Positions 1 through 8,239 of a stretch of 64,000 bases of DNA are shown piece after piece. The stretch is from assembly GCA_018648805.1 (NCBI GenBank), contig JABGQM010000021.1, positions 1 to 64,000 on the forward strand. The letters are read 5' to 3'. Below the pieces are notes generated by a model, which saw only the letters and a list, made by a program, of their open reading frames with translations, had not been told where the DNA came from and ran no database searches. Source of the stretch: Verrucomicrobiota bacterium (lineage in GTDB: Bacteria; Verrucomicrobiota; Kiritimatiellia; UBA8416; JABMPJ01). How positions within the stretch are numbered: the stretch's first letter is position 1; each line of letters begins with the position of its first letter. A program made the translations under genes and the position numbers.

Positions 1-278
1 AAACCGATGCGCCGAAAACTGCGAAAATAACCGCGATTTAGCCGTTTTCAAATGACCATTTGAGAAACTTGGGCTAAAATAAGCGTGTATTGAATTTATG
101 TCCATGCCGGGCCTTTACACTGCCATTGGGGCTGGCGAAATGCCGTTGCCCGGTTCGATGTGACGTTGCAGTGAGGAACCGAGGGTCGTATGTTTCCTCA
201 TTTTCCATGTTCGGGGCAGACCCGTCCCTGATCGCGCTGCCGGCGACCTTTGGGCGGCCATGTTCAATCGTCCGTGTG
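1..278. other. Flank of the IS1380-type transposase gene, no gene seen
   Basis: No convincing coding frame was found here; the open frame on the plus strand that crosses it is the complement of the transposase gene. The stretch should contain the left end of the insertion sequence, because the transposase stop codon lies at its right edge. The end was not identified with certainty. Confidence 0.4.
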
Positions 279-1892
279 CTATGCAAAGCCGGTTCTCTCG
301 ATTGTATTCCATGCGCTGAAGAGCCGATCAAGCGTCGGTTGATATCCAATGATTCTGATGACGATGCTCCGGGACCGCCGGATCACGCGGCAGGGGATCA
401 AGATAATGCTGTTGATGAAGCGGCGGAACTCCATGCGGATATAGGTGTCGCGGTCGCTCTTCAGGTGCATCATCATGGCGAACCACGATTTGATGTTCCA
501 TGCCAGAGTGGCCATGACCATATGGGCCCAGTTACTGACCAGGTCATAGACAGGAAGGCGCATCGCGTTAACGCCGTTCTTGAGTTGCTCGATGATGTTC
601 TCCTGGTCGCATCTCTCATTGGCACAGAAAACGACTTCGGATGCCGTCAGATCGGTGCGCGTGGTGATGTAGAAGAAGTAGCGGATCTCATCAAGGAGAG
701 CATGCTCACCTTTCATCTTGCTGATGTTCTTGCGAAGTGCCACGACTCGATATGACCGAGAACACTTACCGGGCCTATATTCGAATTCAGCCAGATCTTC
801 GTAGTTCAGATGCAGGTTTACGTATTCCCGTTCCTTGACGATACGCGCCTTTTCGTTCTTCTGGTATCGCGTGCGCGTCTCGCCTGTCAGTGTTTCGTAT
901 TTGGGCTTACGCTGCAACCGACTCCAACTCGCCTCGCTGAGGGCTTCAGCGCGCGTACGCAGAGCCGAACTACAGTCCATGCCAAAGTTGAAATCCACCT
1001 TTTCTGACCATCGGTCGAAATGCGCGGTCAGGGAGAAGTCCGTATCCCCACGCATGCAGAGGTGCGGTGCATACGGTTCCAGTTGCTCAAGCCCTTTGTC
1101 GATCCATTCTGCAGCACCTTTATGACTGGGTGCATTACCGGGGCGATTCACCACGTACAAGACTTCCTTGGTGTTCGCCACCGAGACAATCAGTGGGGCA
1201 TAGCCCCAGATACCCTTGTAGGAGATGTCCATTCCTTCTCTGAACTTCCCCCCGGTCGGAGCAATCGTGCCGTCTATGTCCATGTAGGTGATCGGCCCAA
1301 GAAGTTCTGCTGCGCGCCCCTGCCAGAGCTTGGGTCGTACCGCGTTGATCGATTCCATCAGTGTTACCACGTCCTCTTCCTTGAAGCGCCGGGTGAAATC
1401 ACCCGCGGTTGTCGGATCGGGAATCAGGTCCGCGTCCAACGCATTCATGTAGGCAACATCATGGCGCAATCTCTCAATATCCTCCAGGCGTGTCCCGCCG
1501 CACATCACGTTGTACGCCATGTTCAGCACATGATCAGACTCATGGTAAGGCAAGTGCACTTTCAACAGATCCAAGTCGGAATCAATCTGTGACACAAGTC
1601 CCAGCTTTGTTACGAGCCGGTGCACCGGGGCAATCCCGCCGAAGTTCATCGCCTCGGTGTTCGCGCCCACCTCGTAGTGTACCTTGCCCGTCCCAAACAT
1701 CGGCCGTGACTGCTCCGTCCACGTCCCGGCCTTCGCGTGACGGGTCGCCACTTTCGCTCTGCGTTTTTTGATGTTCTTTCGGCTCTGCTTCTTGCTAATC
1801 TTCTTCACCGGAAAGGTCTCCTTTGTTGGTCCTATGGTTTGTTCTGGAAAACGCATCATAGCCAATACTGGAAGGCCTTTCCGCCTTTTTCG
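13..1892 (-). mobile_element. IS1380-family insertion sequence, ends approximate
   Basis: The extent is inferred from the single transposase gene. Two weak inverted-repeat candidates flank it: CGAAAACTGCGAAAA near 13-27 against the complement of 1876-1892, and AAGCGTG near 83-89 against the complement around 1913-1919. Neither pair is convincing and no target-site duplication was recognised, so the boundaries are guesses to within about 80 bases. Confidence 0.35.
279..1865 (-). CDS. IS1380 family transposase
   Basis: DDE-type transposase of 528 residues that would catalyse cut-and-paste movement of its own insertion sequence. The N-terminus is very basic (KKISKKQSRKNIKKRR). The middle carries the IS1380 signatures CGGTRLEDIERLRHD and IPDPTTAGDFTRRF. 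The likely catalytic acids lie in MDIDGT, RGDTDF and the late QENIIEQLKNG block. The length is at the upper end of the usual 430-530 residues for the family, and the frame is intact, so the enzyme may be active. It borders a truncated DUF362-like coding fragment, which fits insertion or deletion caused by the element. The family call rests on motif recognition and is strong; activity is inference. Confidence 0.9.
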   Translation of the reverse strand: MAMMRFPEQTIGPTKETFPVKKISKKQSRKNIKKRRAKVATRHAKAGTWTEQSRPMFGTGKVHYEVGANTEAMNFGGIAPVHRLVTKLGLVSQIDSDLDLLKVHLPYHESDHVLNMAYNVMCGGTRLEDIERLRHDVAYMNALDADLIPDPTTAGDFTRRFKEEDVVTLMESINAVRPKLWQGRAAELLGPITYMDIDGTIAPTGGKFREGMDISYKGIWGYAPLIVSVANTKEVLYVVNRPGNAPSHKGAAEWIDKGLEQLEPYAPHLCMRGDTDFSLTAHFDRWSEKVDFNFGMDCSSALRTRAEALSEASWSRLQRKPKYETLTGETRTRYQKNEKARIVKEREYVNLHLNYEDLAEFEYRPGKCSRSYRVVALRKNISKMKGEHALLDEIRYFFYITTRTDLTASEVVFCANERCDQENIIEQLKNGVNAMRLPVYDLVSNWAHMVMATLAWNIKSWFAMMMHLKSDRDTYIRMEFRRFINSIILIPCRVIRRSRSIVIRIIGYQPTLDRLFSAWNTIERTGFA

Positions 1893-1928
1893 TGTCGGTG
1901 TAGCAGTTAATTCACGCTTGTTGCAGGA

Positions 1929-2267
1929 CTAGAAAGCTATGCGTTCTATCTTGTACTGTTTGTGGCCCAAGCCATCCGCCTCGGCCTGCTCAAGCATTGC
2001 CTGCGCGAGTTCTTGCTCACTGGAGCCCAGCAAGCCGTGTTCAGTCAGAAGGTCCATGGTGACCGCGTCGATGGCGACCGGATCGCGCGAGAAGAGCAGG
2101 GCCATCTGCGGTTTACCATCTGCTGCCGGCATCACGTTCAGAGCCATTACACATACCACGCGGTGGTTAAGTGTGTCGAATGCGGCTTTGGCATGGGCGG
2201 TGACGACGGGGTGGAAGTGCTCCGGCGTAGCATCCCCCTGCGCAGGAGAGGGATGCCCGCTGTCGTG
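1929..2267 (-). pseudogene. C-terminal remnant of a DUF362-like protein
   Basis: This open stretch encodes about 112 residues. It ends with a segment resembling the C-terminus of DUF362 (iron-sulfur-associated) proteins, including MALNVMP and the typical SRDPVAIDAVTMDLL block. No N-terminal domain or cysteine cluster is present. The frame is the same as that of the small exported protein upstream and is separated from it only by the TGA at 2270-2268. The only ATG is internal (2159). With an insertion sequence a few dozen bases away, truncation is the simplest explanation. A short real gene starting at 2159 cannot be excluded. Confidence 0.5.
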
Positions 2268-2654
2268 TCAGCGTCCGCGGTAAACCGTGACCGTGACGGT
2301 GTCGCTGCCCTCGAATGGCGCTCCGCTGACATAGAGGCCGGTAAGCGTCATTGTTTCGGACGGTGGTGATACGCTGTCCTTGACCTCGTCTTCGCTGAAG
2401 ACGGCGACCAGCTGGCCCAACGCGTCGGCGTAGGAACTGATGGACGCAATTCCGTTCAACTCCAGCGTGGCGCGGTTGACCAGCGAGAGCGGAATGCTGG
2501 TGTGTACCTTGACGTTGTTCTGCTCAGCGCCCAGCAGAAGCATCTGCGGCGATACCGCAATGCCCAGTGGGTCGTCCACGCGCCCGCCCGCGTAGGCCAG
2601 CAGCGCTACAGATAGCGTTGCCAAGAGTCCTATTGCCATTAGTGTCTTCTTCAC
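2268..2654 (-). CDS. Small exported protein of unknown function
   Basis: 128 residues. The first 23 form a classical signal peptide (MKKT start, hydrophobic run, AYAG end), so the product is probably periplasmic or secreted. The rest is rich in alternating hydrophobic residues and ends in TVTVTVYRGR, suggesting one beta-sandwich domain. No catalytic motif or cysteine is visible and no family was recognised. It is transcribed towards the DUF362-like remnant, which continues in the same frame after its stop. It may have belonged to a small operon disrupted by the neighbouring insertion sequence. Confidence 0.65.
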   Translation of the reverse strand: MKKTLMAIGLLATLSVALLAYAGGRVDDPLGIAVSPQMLLLGAEQNNVKVHTSIPLSLVNRATLELNGIASISSYADALGQLVAVFSEDEVKDSVSPPSETMTLTGLYVSGAPFEGSDTVTVTVYRGR

Positions 2655-2788
2655 TGCATGGCCTCCCTTCTATGTTGCGCCGGGGCCCTTCCCTGACGAC
2701 GGTGACATTGTCGCCCGAACGACGCGTATCTGCAATCTGAGTCATCTACAAATGATCGGATAATCCTCCATTTATGGCCTGAGGTTGC

Positions 2789-2816
2789 TTGTTTTACGTT
2801 GGAAGTATTCTATGAT
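2789..2816 (+). promoter_or_regulatory. Candidate sigma-70 promoter for the PocR/AraC regulator
   Basis: TTGTTT (2789-2794) and TATGAT (2811-2816) are separated by 16 bases and lie just upstream of the regulator gene, which would give a short leader. The -10 box is good and the -35 box weak. Confidence 0.4.
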
Positions 2817-2839
2817 AGGCACTAACGCATGGAGTGAGT

Positions 2840-3871
2840 ATGAAGCAGGATGTCATTGATCAGTTGGTTGCGTCGATTCGCATCAGCCCGGTTTTCGCCA
2901 AGCTTGAAACGATGGCGCGGGAGCTGGCGGGCGTGGTGTTGTTGATCTATGTGCGACATGGCGACCGGATTCAGGAACTCTATGCCAGCGGGCGACCGGC
3001 GGTGCTGCCGGACTTCTGCCGGATCATCCGCGGCAGCAGTCCGGGACGTAAGCGTTGTGCGACCTGTCGTCAGCTGATCGCATTCGGGGCGTCCTATCGT
3101 GGCCTGGCCGAATTCTCCTGCCATGGCGGGGTGTCGGTTGTGGCGGCGCCGGGCGACGACTCCGGCTATGACCCGGCCGAGTCGATTGTGGTGGCCTCCT
3201 GCGCGTTCGCGCATGCCGATCAGGTGAGTGGGTGGAAGGCGGCACGCGCCCACGCGCATGATCTGCCTGTGGATCTCAAGGAGCTTAAGCGGGCATACGC
3301 GGAGTTGCCCGTGCTGACGGAGCAGAACGTGGCACTGGTGAATGCCATCATTGACGTGGCGGCCAGCACGATTGACGAGATCCGGAAGCGTCTTGGGACC
3401 GCCCCCTCAACAGGGCAGGGCGTTCGGCGGGAGGAGGCGGATCTGGAATTGCGGATGGGTGATGCCTTGCAGTCATCGCGGGCCAAGGATTTCAGGCGCG
3501 GCGGTGATGCCACCGGTGAGGCGCTTGTGCGACTGGTGATGGCGATGATCAGCCGGGATCCTGGGTTGCCGTTCAGCGTGGCCAATGTGTCGCGCGCGTC
3601 GCGGATCACGCCCAACTACTTCTCATCACTCTTTCGCAAGCATGCCGGGCAGACGTTTGTCTCGTTCCTTGCCGAGCAGAGGATCGAGTTGGCCAAGACG
3701 GCGTTGCGCGACTTGCGGCTGAGTGTGGGGGAGGTCGCCGAACGGGCGGGCTTCAACGATAGCAGCTACTTTGGTCGCTGTTTCAAGCGTGTCGCGGGCG
3801 TGACGCCGGCACAGTGGCGTCTTGGTCCACAAGGACACTCCGTCCAGGAATGTGGGAAGGCGTCAGTTTGA
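2840..3871 (+). CDS. PocR-domain AraC-family transcriptional regulator
   Basis: One-component regulator. The N-terminal part (about residues 5-140) resembles the PocR sensory domain, with the cysteine pair CATC and a later CHGG that are typical of the fold and may bind metal or a small hydrocarbon ligand. The C-terminus (about 235-335) is an AraC-type double helix-turn-helix containing TPNYFSSLFRKHAG and GFNDSSYFGRCFKR. A GTG at 2834 is in frame, but the ATG at 2840 is preceded by GGAG with a 5-base spacer and is the better start. The next large gene follows after about 170 bases, so they may be cotranscribed; the regulated target is not evident. Confidence 0.85.
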   Translation: MKQDVIDQLVASIRISPVFAKLETMARELAGVVLLIYVRHGDRIQELYASGRPAVLPDFCRIIRGSSPGRKRCATCRQLIAFGASYRGLAEFSCHGGVSVVAAPGDDSGYDPAESIVVASCAFAHADQVSGWKAARAHAHDLPVDLKELKRAYAELPVLTEQNVALVNAIIDVAASTIDEIRKRLGTAPSTGQGVRREEADLELRMGDALQSSRAKDFRRGGDATGEALVRLVMAMISRDPGLPFSVANVSRASRITPNYFSSLFRKHAGQTFVSFLAEQRIELAKTALRDLRLSVGEVAERAGFNDSSYFGRCFKRVAGVTPAQWRLGPQGHSVQECGKASV

Positions 3872-3881
3872 GTCGCCGGTC

Positions 3882-4043
3882 ATGACGGAGCTGTCCGCTG
3901 ACTTGGTTGCGATAGGGGGACAATCCCTGGCGTCAGCGTTACGCGTTGAGATTGAAGCACTGAATATCTATGATTTTCAGGAATACCTACGGGTCGGTCT
4001 GTGGAGACAAGAAGTCTGTAAGAAGAAGGTCGGACAGTCATGA
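3882..4043 (+). CDS. Possible small protein (53 aa), coupled to the next gene
   Basis: This short frame fills the gap between the AraC-type regulator and the PEP-binding protein and ends in an ATGA overlap with the start of the latter, an arrangement typical of translational coupling. The protein has an amphipathic middle (EIEALNIYDFQEYLRVGLW) and a basic tail (CKKKVGQS). No family was recognised and the ribosome-binding site is poor. It may be a leader or non-coding. Confidence 0.3.
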   Translation: MTELSADLVAIGGQSLASALRVEIEALNIYDFQEYLRVGLWRQEVCKKKVGQS

Positions 4044-6649
4044 TGCGAAACCACGCTAACCTGAGTACGGGGCTTCCTGGACTTGATGATGTGTTCCAGG
4101 GCCTGAGGGATGGGGACAATGTGGTCTGGCAGGTGGATACGGTGGATCAATACCATCCTATCGCGCAAGCCTTTGCGGATGAATCGCTGCGCCGCGGACG
4201 CCGTGTCGTCTATTTCCGTTTTTCCCGGCATGAGCCGCTTCTGTTGCCAGTGGATGGGCTGGAGGTCATCACCCTTGAACCGGCACGCGGGTTTGAGGTG
4301 TTTGTATCCGAGATCCATGAGGTGCTTGTCTCGGGCGGACGCGAAACGGTTTGTGTCTTTGACTGTCTATCCGAGCTGGCGGCTGACTGGTGCAGTGATC
4401 GCATGTTGGGCAACTTCTATATGCTGATCTGCCCTTATGTCTATGACCATAGTGGTGCTGCATACTTCTCATTGCTGCGCAATCGACACTCCTTTCACGC
4501 CACCGATCCGGTGCGTCGCACCACGCAAATCTTGATCGACCTGTATGGCCACAAGGGTCACACGTATCTGCATCCACAGAAGGTGATGTATCGGCATACG
4601 AGCACCATGTTCTCGCTGCATGTTCAGCGCGACACTCATTTTGTGCCCGTGACAACGAGTTCGGAGATTGCCGAGGTCTTTGCCGGCAATCGTTGGAACC
4701 GTCTGGACAGTGAAAGCTGGCGACAAGGCTACTGGGGCAACCTTTTCGCTCGTGCGGAAGACGCTGCGGCGGCCGTGGCGCGGGGCGAGGAGCCCGCCGA
4801 AGATGTGGACGCGCTGACCCGACAGCTCTGCCGCATGCTGATCGGTCGCTCGGGGCCCGTCCTTGCCATGGCTGAAACGTACCTCAAGCTGGCGGATCTA
4901 CTGGCCATTCGAAAGCGTATGATCGGCACGGGGCTTGTCGGGGGAAAGTCGGTGGGGTTGGTTCTGGCCCAGGCGGTGTTGCGCCAAGCCGATTCGGACT
5001 GGCATGCCGTCCTCGAATCGTCCGATAGTTTCTTTATTGGTGCGGACGTCTTCTATACGTTCCTGGTTGAAAATGGACTGTGGTGGATCAAGCAGCGTCA
5101 GAAGGATCCCGATCACTATCTGGACGGATTGCCGCTGGCGCGGCACCAGATTCTAAACGGCAAGTTTCCCGAATACATCATGCACCAGTTTGAAGATCTG
5201 CTGAGCTATTTCGGGCAGGCCCCCATTATCGTGCGCTCCAGCAGTTTGCTGGAAGACGATTTCGAGAGCTCATTCGCCGGCAAGGCCGAGAGCGTGGTGT
5301 GCACCAATCGGGGAACACTGGACCAGCGCGTGGAAGAATTCGTTGCAGCCGTGCGCCGTGTCTACGCGAGTAACATGAGTGGGACCTCATTGGCCTATCG
5401 TGCGGCACGTGGATTGCTGGGCAAGGATGAGCAGATGGCCATTCTGGTACAGCGTCTGTCGGGCACCACATTCGGGCATCAGCATTTTCCGCACTGTGCC
5501 GGTGTTGGGCTCTCTTTTAACCCCTATGTATGGGACAAACAGATTGACCCGGAAGCTGGTGTCTTGCGCCTGGTCTTCGGGTTGGGTACGCGCGCCGTCA
5601 ATCCTCACCCGGACGACTACACGCGCATCGTGGCTTTGAACGAGCCGGATCTAGAGCTGTGTGAGAGCAGCGATGACGGCAGTCGTGAAACACAACAGAG
5701 CGTAGACGTTCTGGACCTGGACTCGGGCCACGTGACGAGTGTCCGCTTTGCTGAGCTGGTGCAGTCAAAGCTAGACCTACCGTTACCGTTCGTCTCCAGA
5801 CAGGATCGCCGCCTCCAGACGATGGCCCGCAACCGGCCGCAGGGCGACATCTGCCCATGGGTCGTCGACTTCCAGGGGCTCCTTCACAAGACAGATTTGT
5901 CCGAACGCATGAGCGCATTGCTGTCCACGCTCAGTGCGGCCTACAAGAACCCGATAGATGTGGAGTTTTCGGTTAACATTGAGGCGGACGGGCGGTACCG
6001 GATCAACCTGCTTCAGTGTCGCCCGTTTCTTACGGCAGGTCTGGGTCGTTCTCAGACGGCGCTGGACACCATTCCTTCCGATCAGTGCCTCGTGAGGACG
6101 AGCGGTCCGGTGATCGGTCAGAGTCGTGAGGTCTCCATTGACCGCGTGATATACGTGGTTCCGGAAACCTATGGTCTGCTACCCGTCAAAGATCGCTATG
6201 CCATTGCCCGCCTTATCGGGGCCCTGATGAAACATGACTCTGCTCAGGAATTGCGTACGCTGTTGTTAGGTCCCGGGCGGTGGGGCACCAGCAGTCCATC
6301 GCTGGGTGTCCCTGTCACATACACCGAACTGCAGAACGCCGCGGCGATCGGTGAGATCGCCTGTATGCATGAAGGCCTGATACCTGACCTCAGCCTGGGT
6401 AGCCACTTCTTTCACGAACTGGTTGAGACGGGGATCTTGTATCTGGCCATCGCGCCCGAGAAAGCGGGGAATACCATCGATGGCGAGGCTTTCAACGAGG
6501 TAGCCAACCGCCTCACCGATCTTGTGCCCACCGCCGAAGCATGGACTTCTGTCGTCCATGTCATGGAACCGGCTCGCAGCGACCCACCCCAGAAGTGGAT
6601 GCTGCTTGCTGATACGATGCGGCAACAGGCTTTGTTGCGCGGCCAGTAG
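4040..6649 (+). CDS. PEP/pyruvate-binding domain protein with degenerate KaiC-like N-terminus
   Basis: 869 residues. The N-terminal 200 or so (STGLPGLDDVFQGL and RRVVYFRFSR) look like a RecA/KaiC-type domain that lacks a recognisable Walker A. Residues roughly 290-680 resemble the nucleotide-binding PEP/pyruvate-binding domain of PEP synthase and pyruvate phosphate dikinase, including LVGGKSVGL and RSSSLLEDDFESSFAGK. No swivelling phosphohistidine domain (TSHAA-type motif) and no PEP-binding barrel are visible, so this is not a complete PEP synthase. A C-terminal block with GPGRWGTSSPSLGVPV is conserved-looking. A regulatory or signalling phosphotransfer role is possible; the substrate is unknown. 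Confidence 0.75.
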   Translation: MMRNHANLSTGLPGLDDVFQGLRDGDNVVWQVDTVDQYHPIAQAFADESLRRGRRVVYFRFSRHEPLLLPVDGLEVITLEPARGFEVFVSEIHEVLVSGGRETVCVFDCLSELAADWCSDRMLGNFYMLICPYVYDHSGAAYFSLLRNRHSFHATDPVRRTTQILIDLYGHKGHTYLHPQKVMYRHTSTMFSLHVQRDTHFVPVTTSSEIAEVFAGNRWNRLDSESWRQGYWGNLFARAEDAAAAVARGEEPAEDVDALTRQLCRMLIGRSGPVLAMAETYLKLADLLAIRKRMIGTGLVGGKSVGLVLAQAVLRQADSDWHAVLESSDSFFIGADVFYTFLVENGLWWIKQRQKDPDHYLDGLPLARHQILNGKFPEYIMHQFEDLLSYFGQAPIIVRSSSLLEDDFESSFAGKAESVVCTNRGTLDQRVEEFVAAVRRVYASNMSGTSLAYRAARGLLGKDEQMAILVQRLSGTTFGHQHFPHCAGVGLSFNPYVWDKQIDPEAGVLRLVFGLGTRAVNPHPDDYTRIVALNEPDLELCESSDDGSRETQQSVDVLDLDSGHVTSVRFAELVQSKLDLPLPFVSRQDRRLQTMARNRPQGDICPWVVDFQGLLHKTDLSERMSALLSTLSAAYKNPIDVEFSVNIEADGRYRINLLQCRPFLTAGLGRSQTALDTIPSDQCLVRTSGPVIGQSREVSIDRVIYVVPETYGLLPVKDRYAIARLIGALMKHDSAQELRTLLLGPGRWGTSSPSLGVPVTYTELQNAAAIGEIACMHEGLIPDLSLGSHFFHELVETGILYLAIAPEKAGNTIDGEAFNEVANRLTDLVPTAEAWTSVVHVMEPARSDPPQKWMLLADTMRQQALLRGQ

Positions 6650-6675
6650 AGCGTGCGCCCCAATCGATCACGACA

Positions 6676-8067
6676 CTAGATCGGTTCACCATTAAGCCTG
6701 CCGCTGTTCTTTATTAACATGCTGACGATCATGTCCACCTCGTCATCTGAGAGTGGCTTTCTGTTCAGTTTCGGGACGAAGTGGTTGTTCATGATCGGGA
6801 CGATTTCCTTTAAATCTGTGATGTTTCCATCATGCAGGTACGGCCCCGTGACGGCGATGTTCCGCAGGAGGGGCACTTTCAGCTTGTAACGGTCGGCTTC
6901 ATCTTTGGTGGCGTTGAAGCGGCCGAATTCGGCTTCGCCCGGGTCGATTCCGCGGAATGCGTAGTAGGCCTTCGGGTCGACCGGCTTCTCAAAAGACTGC
7001 CCGCCCATGGCTTTGCCGGCATGGCATGTCACGCAGCTATGCTCGTTGAACAGGGCGAAGCCCATCTGCTCGGCCTCCGTAAGGGCATCACTGTCGCCCT
7101 TTAGGTACTTGTCGAGAGCACTGTTGGGCGTAATCAGTGTCTTCTCGAATTCGGCGATGGCATCCTTGATGTTCTGGTCATTCCACTGCGATGTGCCAAA
7201 GACCGCTTCATAGAGCTTCGTTAGTTCTGCATCCTTCGTCAGCTTTTCGATGACCTGTTCCCAGTTGGTGTCCATCTCAATGGGGTTGAGTGGAGGTCCA
7301 CCGGCCTGGTCGGCGAGGTCCGTCGCCCGCCCATCCCAGAACTGGAGCACATTGAACATGGCATTGAAGCTGGTGGGGGCATTGATGCCGCCAATTTGAT
7401 TGCGCACACCGGTTGAGAATTGTGCGTGGTCGGTGCCGCCCTTTTTCAGGTCGTGGCAGCTTGCGCAGGAGATGGTGTCATCGCCGGAGAGCCGTACATC
7501 GTGATAGAGCCGATTGCCGAGCTTGGCTTTCGCGGCGGTCACTCCTCCCGGCCATGCGTCAGGCAGTGGTTGCACCGGGTTGCTCTCGAACTCTGTCGAC
7601 GCCAATCCTGTACTGTATTTGGCCGCGCGGACCTGGTGAATCCATGCTAGAAGGGCCTGCTTCTCTGACGCCTTCAGCTTGCCATTCCAGTGCATCGCAA
7701 GAAACGGCAGAATGGGCATGGTGTCCAGCTTGATCGATTGCTCCAGTTTTGCGAGTGCGACCTCGTCCTCCCCGTTGTCGGTCAGGAGTTGCTGCAGGTC
7801 GCTCATCTCTGTGCCCATCTGGACATGCTTGCCGATCATGGCGCTGGCAGCCGGCATCTTGGCATAGAAAGGCACCCCCGGGTCATGGCTATGGCACATC
7901 TGGCACTTGGTGCCAATAATAGCCTTGGCCTGTTCCATCTCGGGTGTGGTGGCTGGAATGCTTGCATAGCTGGCAGGAACAGGAATCCCGACCATCAGGT
8001 TAATGATACCCAGTGTTACAATGCCCAAGATGGCCAGCGCGATAAGTATAAGGATTGTCTTCTTCAC
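6676..8067 (-). CDS. Membrane-anchored tri-heme cytochrome c peroxidase (YhjA-like)
   Basis: Reduces hydrogen peroxide with electrons from the membrane quinol or cytochrome pool. Residues 6-27 form an uncleaved-looking membrane anchor. Three CxxCH heme sites are present: CQMCH at 55-59 in an N-terminal extra domain, CASCH at 201-205 and CVTCH at 345-349 in the di-heme peroxidase core. WDGRATDL and PLLRNIAVTGPYLHDG are family landmarks. The 463-residue length and three-heme layout match the E. coli Ccp/YhjA type rather than the soluble two-heme form. It is monocistronic and convergent with the PEP-binding gene. Confidence 0.9.
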   Translation of the reverse strand: MKKTILILIALAILGIVTLGIINLMVGIPVPASYASIPATTPEMEQAKAIIGTKCQMCHSHDPGVPFYAKMPAASAMIGKHVQMGTEMSDLQQLLTDNGEDEVALAKLEQSIKLDTMPILPFLAMHWNGKLKASEKQALLAWIHQVRAAKYSTGLASTEFESNPVQPLPDAWPGGVTAAKAKLGNRLYHDVRLSGDDTISCASCHDLKKGGTDHAQFSTGVRNQIGGINAPTSFNAMFNVLQFWDGRATDLADQAGGPPLNPIEMDTNWEQVIEKLTKDAELTKLYEAVFGTSQWNDQNIKDAIAEFEKTLITPNSALDKYLKGDSDALTEAEQMGFALFNEHSCVTCHAGKAMGGQSFEKPVDPKAYYAFRGIDPGEAEFGRFNATKDEADRYKLKVPLLRNIAVTGPYLHDGNITDLKEIVPIMNNHFVPKLNRKPLSDDEVDMIVSMLIKNSGRLNGEPI

Positions 8068-8239
8068 AGGATTCCTTTGATTGTGGTGCTATGGTGAGCG
8101 TTGGTTGTCGCTTTTTAAAAGTCTTCTGGAACCCTAGGGATGTCGGCTGTAGAATGCAAGGTCTTAGGCACGATCCTGCACTGACCCAGCGATCAGTGCA
8201 AGCAAAGGCAGCATGAGGATCATCCGCTGATATCGGCCC

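Noticed and set aside
2268..2270. TGA as a possible selenocysteine codon joining the small exported protein to the DUF362-like segment
   Set aside because: The upstream protein ends naturally after a beta-strand, no selenocysteine context (such as CxxU) is present and no SECIS-like hairpin was seen directly downstream.
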